Below are positions 61,144 to 64,000 of a DNA stretch of 64,000 bases, one piece after another (position 1 is the first letter of the stretch; every line of letters starts with the position of its first letter). The stretch covers positions 40,179-104,178 of the forward strand of contig CAKUVI010000009.1 in the NCBI GenBank assembly GCA_934699095.1, written 5' to 3'. A model generated the notes under the pieces. The model was not told the DNA's origin. It searched no databases and saw nothing but the letters and a program-made list of their open reading frames with translations. Both the position numbers and the translations under genes were made by a program. The stretch is from an uncultured Bacteroidales bacterium. GTDB lineage: Bacteria; Bacteroidota; Bacteroidia; Bacteroidales; WCHB1-69.

Positions 61144-62658
61144 ATGGCACTTAACAATTTTGTAAAGAGCATCAGAAACATCATGCGCAACGATGCGGGT
61201 ATCAATGGCGATGCCCAGCGTATCGAGCAAATTGCGTGGATGTTGTTTTTGAAAGTATATGATGAGAAGGAAAACGATTGGGAGTTTAATGAGGACGATT
61301 ACAAGTCCTTCATTCCAGAGAATTGCCGATGGCGCAACTGGGCGAAAGACAATGGGGATGGTGAAGCGATTACTGCCGATGCCTTATTGGATTTCGTTAA
61401 TAATACGCTATTCCCCACGTTGAAAGGATTAGAGGTTAATCCATCAACGCCCATGCGTAGTGCCATTGTCCGTACTACCTTTGAGGATGCAAACCAATAT
61501 ATGAAGGATGGGGTGTTGCTTCGTCAGGTTATCAACGTCATTGACCAACTCGACCTTGGCGACTACGAAGAAAGCCATGCCTTTGGTGAGATATACGAAT
61601 CTATCCTGAAGGAAATGCAGTCGGCAGGTTCGGCTGGCGAGTTCTATACACCACGTGCCTTGACGGATTTCATGGCAGAAATCATTAATCCTAAGGTAGG
61701 AGAAAAGATGGCAGACTTCGCCTGTGGCACTGGCGGCTTCATAACGAGCTGGCTAAAGGCTCTCGACAAGAAGGTGCAGACGGCAGAAGACAAAGAGGAA
61801 TATGCCAAGTCCATCTACGGCATTGAGAAGAAGCAATTTCCCTATATGTTGTGCGTCACCAATATGCTTCTGCATGACATAGATTCTCCAAAAGTGATGC
61901 ACGACAACTCCTTAACAAAGGATGTGCTTAATTACACTGATGAAGACAAGTTCGATGTAGTCTTGATGAATCCACCATACGGAGGAAGTGAGAAAAACGA
62001 CATCAAACAGCATTTCCCATCAGATTTGAGTTCAAGCGAGACTGCCGACCTCTTTATGGTACTAATCATGTATCGTCTTGCAGAAAAAGGCCGTGCAGCT
62101 GTCATCTTGCCGGACGGTTTCCTGTTTGGTACAGACAATGCAAAACTGGCTATCAAGGAGAAACTGCTGCGAGAATTCAACCTTCACACCATTATCCGAC
62201 TGCCAGGCAGCATCTTCTCACCCTATACAAGTATCGCTACCAACGTTCTTTTCTTCAACAATGAAAAGGCAGAAGGTGCAGAAGAAGGATTCAGTACGAA
62301 GGAAACATGGTTCTATCGTCTTGACATGCCGGAAGGCTATAAGCATTTCTCCAAGACAAAGCCCATGCGAGCTGAACATTGTCAGCCGATCATTGACTGG
62401 TGGACAAATCGACAAGAGATTGTAGATGCTGAGAACAACGATGAGAAATCACGCTGCTTTACTGCACAACAGCTTCTTGACATGGATTGCAACTTCGACC
62501 AGTGCAAGTTCCCGAAAGACGAAGAAGAAATTCTGCCTCCTGCCGAGTTGTTGGCTGACTATTACAAGAAACGAGCAGCTCTCGACCACGAGATAGACAA
62601 GACGCTGGCAGAAATACAACGTATATTGGGTATTGAGATTAAAACTGACGAGGCATGA
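61144..62658 (+). CDS. hsdM: Type I restriction-modification methyltransferase, M subunit
   Basis: 504 residues. Adenine-N6 DNA methyltransferase of the complex. The N-terminal helical domain is followed by SAM-binding motif I FACGTGG (192-198), catalytic motif IV NPPY (276-279) and GEFYTPRALTDFM. The C-terminal coiled coil (LADYYKKRAALDHEIDKTL) contacts the S subunit. Its stop codon overlaps the next start as ATGA. Confidence 0.96.
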   Translation: MALNNFVKSIRNIMRNDAGINGDAQRIEQIAWMLFLKVYDEKENDWEFNEDDYKSFIPENCRWRNWAKDNGDGEAITADALLDFVNNTLFPTLKGLEVNPSTPMRSAIVRTTFEDANQYMKDGVLLRQVINVIDQLDLGDYEESHAFGEIYESILKEMQSAGSAGEFYTPRALTDFMAEIINPKVGEKMADFACGTGGFITSWLKALDKKVQTAEDKEEYAKSIYGIEKKQFPYMLCVTNMLLHDIDSPKVMHDNSLTKDVLNYTDEDKFDVVLMNPPYGGSEKNDIKQHFPSDLSSSETADLFMVLIMYRLAEKGRAAVILPDGFLFGTDNAKLAIKEKLLREFNLHTIIRLPGSIFSPYTSIATNVLFFNNEKAEGAEEGFSTKETWFYRLDMPEGYKHFSKTKPMRAEHCQPIIDWWTNRQEIVDAENNDEKSRCFTAQQLLDMDCNFDQCKFPKDEEEILPPAELLADYYKKRAALDHEIDKTLAEIQRILGIEIKTDEA

Positions 62659-63785
62659 AAGACGAAGGAAAATTATTGAAAGTTGTAAATGAGGACGAGC
62701 TTTTCAAAAACATATCCTCTCTCATAGAAGATAGCCGTAAGCGTGTTGCCAAGGCTGTAAACACAGCCATGGTCTACACGTATTATGGTGTTGGTCAGTA
62801 TATTGTTGAATTTGAGCAGAACGGCGACTATCGCGCAGCATACGGAAAGGGAGTGTTGAACAGGCTTTCTGCTAAACTCACAGGACAATTCGGAAAGGGA
62901 TGGTCTGTTGATACTCTGGAAAATTGTCGAAAGTTCTTTCTGGTATACTCTATTTCGTCTGACGATCAGACAAAATCCGAAACACTGTCTCGGAAATCCG
63001 GCAATCATTCTCATGAGATTTCCGAAACACCGTCTCGGAAATCTGATAACAGACTGTCTTTCACACTTTCCTGGTCTCATTATCTTATTCTCATGCGCAT
63101 CGACAATCCCGATGCCCGTAGTTTCTATGAGATAGAATGTGCGCAGCAGCAATGGAGTGTACGTCAGTTAAGTAGACAAGTGGGTAGCAGCCTTTATGAG
63201 AGGCTGGCACTGAGTCGTGACAAGAACGAGGTGATGCGTTTGGCCACTGAGGGACAAACTATAGAAAAACCATCTGACATCATAAAGAGTCCGCTCACAC
63301 TGGAGTTTCTCGGCCTGAAGCCCGATGTGTCTTATTCGGAAAGCAAACTGGAGAATGCCATCATTAGTAAAATGCAACAGTTCCTGCTGGAACTTGGTAA
63401 AGGATTCCTATTCGAAGCACGCCAGAAACGTTTCACTTTCGACGAACAGCACTTCTATGTAGATCTGGTGTTTTACAATCGATTATTGCAATGCTACGTG
63501 TTGATTGACCTCAAGACCGATAAACTGTCACACCAGGACTTGGGACAAATGCAAATGTATGTCAACTATTACGACCGCTTCGTCAAGCAGGATTTTGAGA
63601 AGCCAACCATCGGCATACTACTGTGCGAGCGTAAAAATGACGCACTTGTTGAACTGACTTTGCCTAAAGATGCCAACATATATGCGTCCGCCTATCAGTT
63701 ATATTTACCTGACAAGGCTCTGCTGCAAGCAAAAGTAAAAGAATGGATTGCAGAGTTTAAAGAGGAACAGGTCAATAAAGAGTAA
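62655..63785 (+). CDS. YhcG-type (DUF1016) PD-(D/E)XK nuclease
   Basis: 376 residues. The N-terminal DUF1016 domain (about 10-100: RVAKAVNTAMVYTYYGVGQYIVE, GWSVDTLENCRKFF) and C-terminal nuclease-like domain (about 230-360: HFYVDLVFYNR, YVLIDLKTDKLSHQDLGQMQMYVNYYDR) are intact; IDLKT is the D-x-K part of the active site. Between them, at about residues 107-135, sit two 15-residue units sharing SET[LP]SRKS, encoded by two 25-base near-identical palindromic DNA repeats. Overlaps hsdM by 4 bases and precedes hsdS by 5, so it is embedded in the type I operon. YhcG proteins are common accessory genes of such loci; the role is unproven. Confidence 0.88.
   Translation: MKDEGKLLKVVNEDELFKNISSLIEDSRKRVAKAVNTAMVYTYYGVGQYIVEFEQNGDYRAAYGKGVLNRLSAKLTGQFGKGWSVDTLENCRKFFLVYSISSDDQTKSETLSRKSGNHSHEISETPSRKSDNRLSFTLSWSHYLILMRIDNPDARSFYEIECAQQQWSVRQLSRQVGSSLYERLALSRDKNEVMRLATEGQTIEKPSDIIKSPLTLEFLGLKPDVSYSESKLENAIISKMQQFLLELGKGFLFEARQKRFTFDEQHFYVDLVFYNRLLQCYVLIDLKTDKLSHQDLGQMQMYVNYYDRFVKQDFEKPTIGILLCERKNDALVELTLPKDANIYASAYQLYLPDKALLQAKVKEWIAEFKEEQVNKE
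62976..63045 (+). repeat. Two in-frame palindromic repeats inside the YhcG-type gene
   Basis: 25-base copies at 62976-63000 and 63021-63045 differ at two positions and repeat with a 45-base (15-codon) period. Each carries TCCGA / TCGGA arms that could pair; in the second copy the arms extend to TTTCCGA / TCGGAAA. Confidence 0.75.
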
Positions 63786-63790
63786 AGAAT

Positions 63791-64000
63791 ATGACAGGAA
63801 AGCAACTTAAAAACAGCATATTGCAGTGGGCCATACAAGGAAAGTTGGTACCTCAGGACCCTAACGACGAGCCTGCATCTGTACTGCTTGAAAAGATCAG
63901 GGCAGAAAAGGCACGGCTTATAAAGGAAGGGAAAATAAAAAAAGACAAGAAAGAATCTATCATTTATCGTGGTGAGGACAATTCCTATTATGAGAAGTTC
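63791..64000 (+). CDS. hsdS: Type I restriction specificity subunit, S (3' end outside window)
   Basis: First 70 codons only. MTGKQLKNSILQWAIQGKL followed by VPQDPNDEPASVLLEKI and a basic helix (EKARLIKEGKIKKDKK) is the familiar N-terminus of Bacteroidota HsdS proteins, preceding the first target-recognition domain. It would determine the DNA target of the HsdRMS complex. Starts 5 bases after the YhcG-type gene in the same operon. Confidence 0.88.
   Translation, partial: MTGKQLKNSILQWAIQGKLVPQDPNDEPASVLLEKIRAEKARLIKEGKIKKDKKESIIYRGEDNSYYEKF

Overview
The window reads as the chromosome of an anaerobic member of the Bacteroidales (Bacteroidota), probably host- or gut-associated. Supporting signs are: type 9 secretion (T9SS) C-terminal sorting domains on four proteins, an Oar-like TonB-dependent receptor, signal peptides that almost all leave a glutamine at the mature N-terminus, promoters of the Bacteroidota TAnnTTTG (-7) type with little Shine-Dalgarno sequence, and a Na+-pumping methylmalonyl-CoA decarboxylase operon. 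No rRNA, tRNA or CRISPR array was recognised.

Layout. 1-6.2 kb: a RecQ helicase (cut by the window start) faces a minus-strand group made of a T9SS type-B surface protein, a small secreted unknown and a NamZ-like (DUF1343/GH171) lipoprotein. 6.2-16.1 kb: one gene for a ~3,300-residue T9SS-exported surface protein. 16.3-19.2 kb: dusB, a secreted coiled-coil protein and folD, whose product appears to lack the catalytic lysine. 19.2-30.8 kb, all minus strand: an AddB-like nuclease, the four-gene Na+-translocating decarboxylase operon (carboxyltransferase, OadG-like gamma fused to a lamin-tail domain, biotin carrier, OadB), a second tRNA-dihydrouridine synthase coupled to a T9SS protein, aspartate kinase and a glutaminyl-cyclase-like lipoprotein. 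30.9-39.1 kb, plus strand: ligA, an M50-like membrane peptidase, uvrA, pepD and an ornithine carbamoyltransferase.

39.3-42.5 kb is an accessory unit. It has a complete IS5-type insertion sequence with a frameshifted transposase, then an ECF sigma factor gene with a downstream membrane-protein gene, then an internally deleted and left-truncated copy of the same IS. A 4-bp duplication (GTAA) lies at the outer edges of the whole unit and not around the complete IS. The unit sits directly against the -7 element of the following gene.

42.5-52.8 kb: M6 and M16 metallopeptidases, a repeat-containing lipoprotein, an Oar-like TonB-dependent receptor, and an Hsp20 chaperone behind a good candidate sigma-54 promoter. 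52.9-64 kb looks like a defence or genome-maintenance island: a divergent unknown gene and a WYL-domain regulator share an identical 17-bp palindromic element at the same distance from their -7 boxes. They are followed by rmuC, an AAA/DUF4143 ATPase, a GIY-YIG (T5orf172) protein and a type I restriction-modification locus (hsdR, hsdM, a YhcG/DUF1016 nuclease, and hsdS cut by the window end).

How the parts fit: the secreted-protein genes and the glutaminyl cyclase fit one export and N-terminal maturation route. The decarboxylase operon couples succinate/propionate-type fermentation to a sodium gradient. The WYL regulator may set expression at the edge of the restriction island. All functions are inferred from sequence reading alone; no database search was run.
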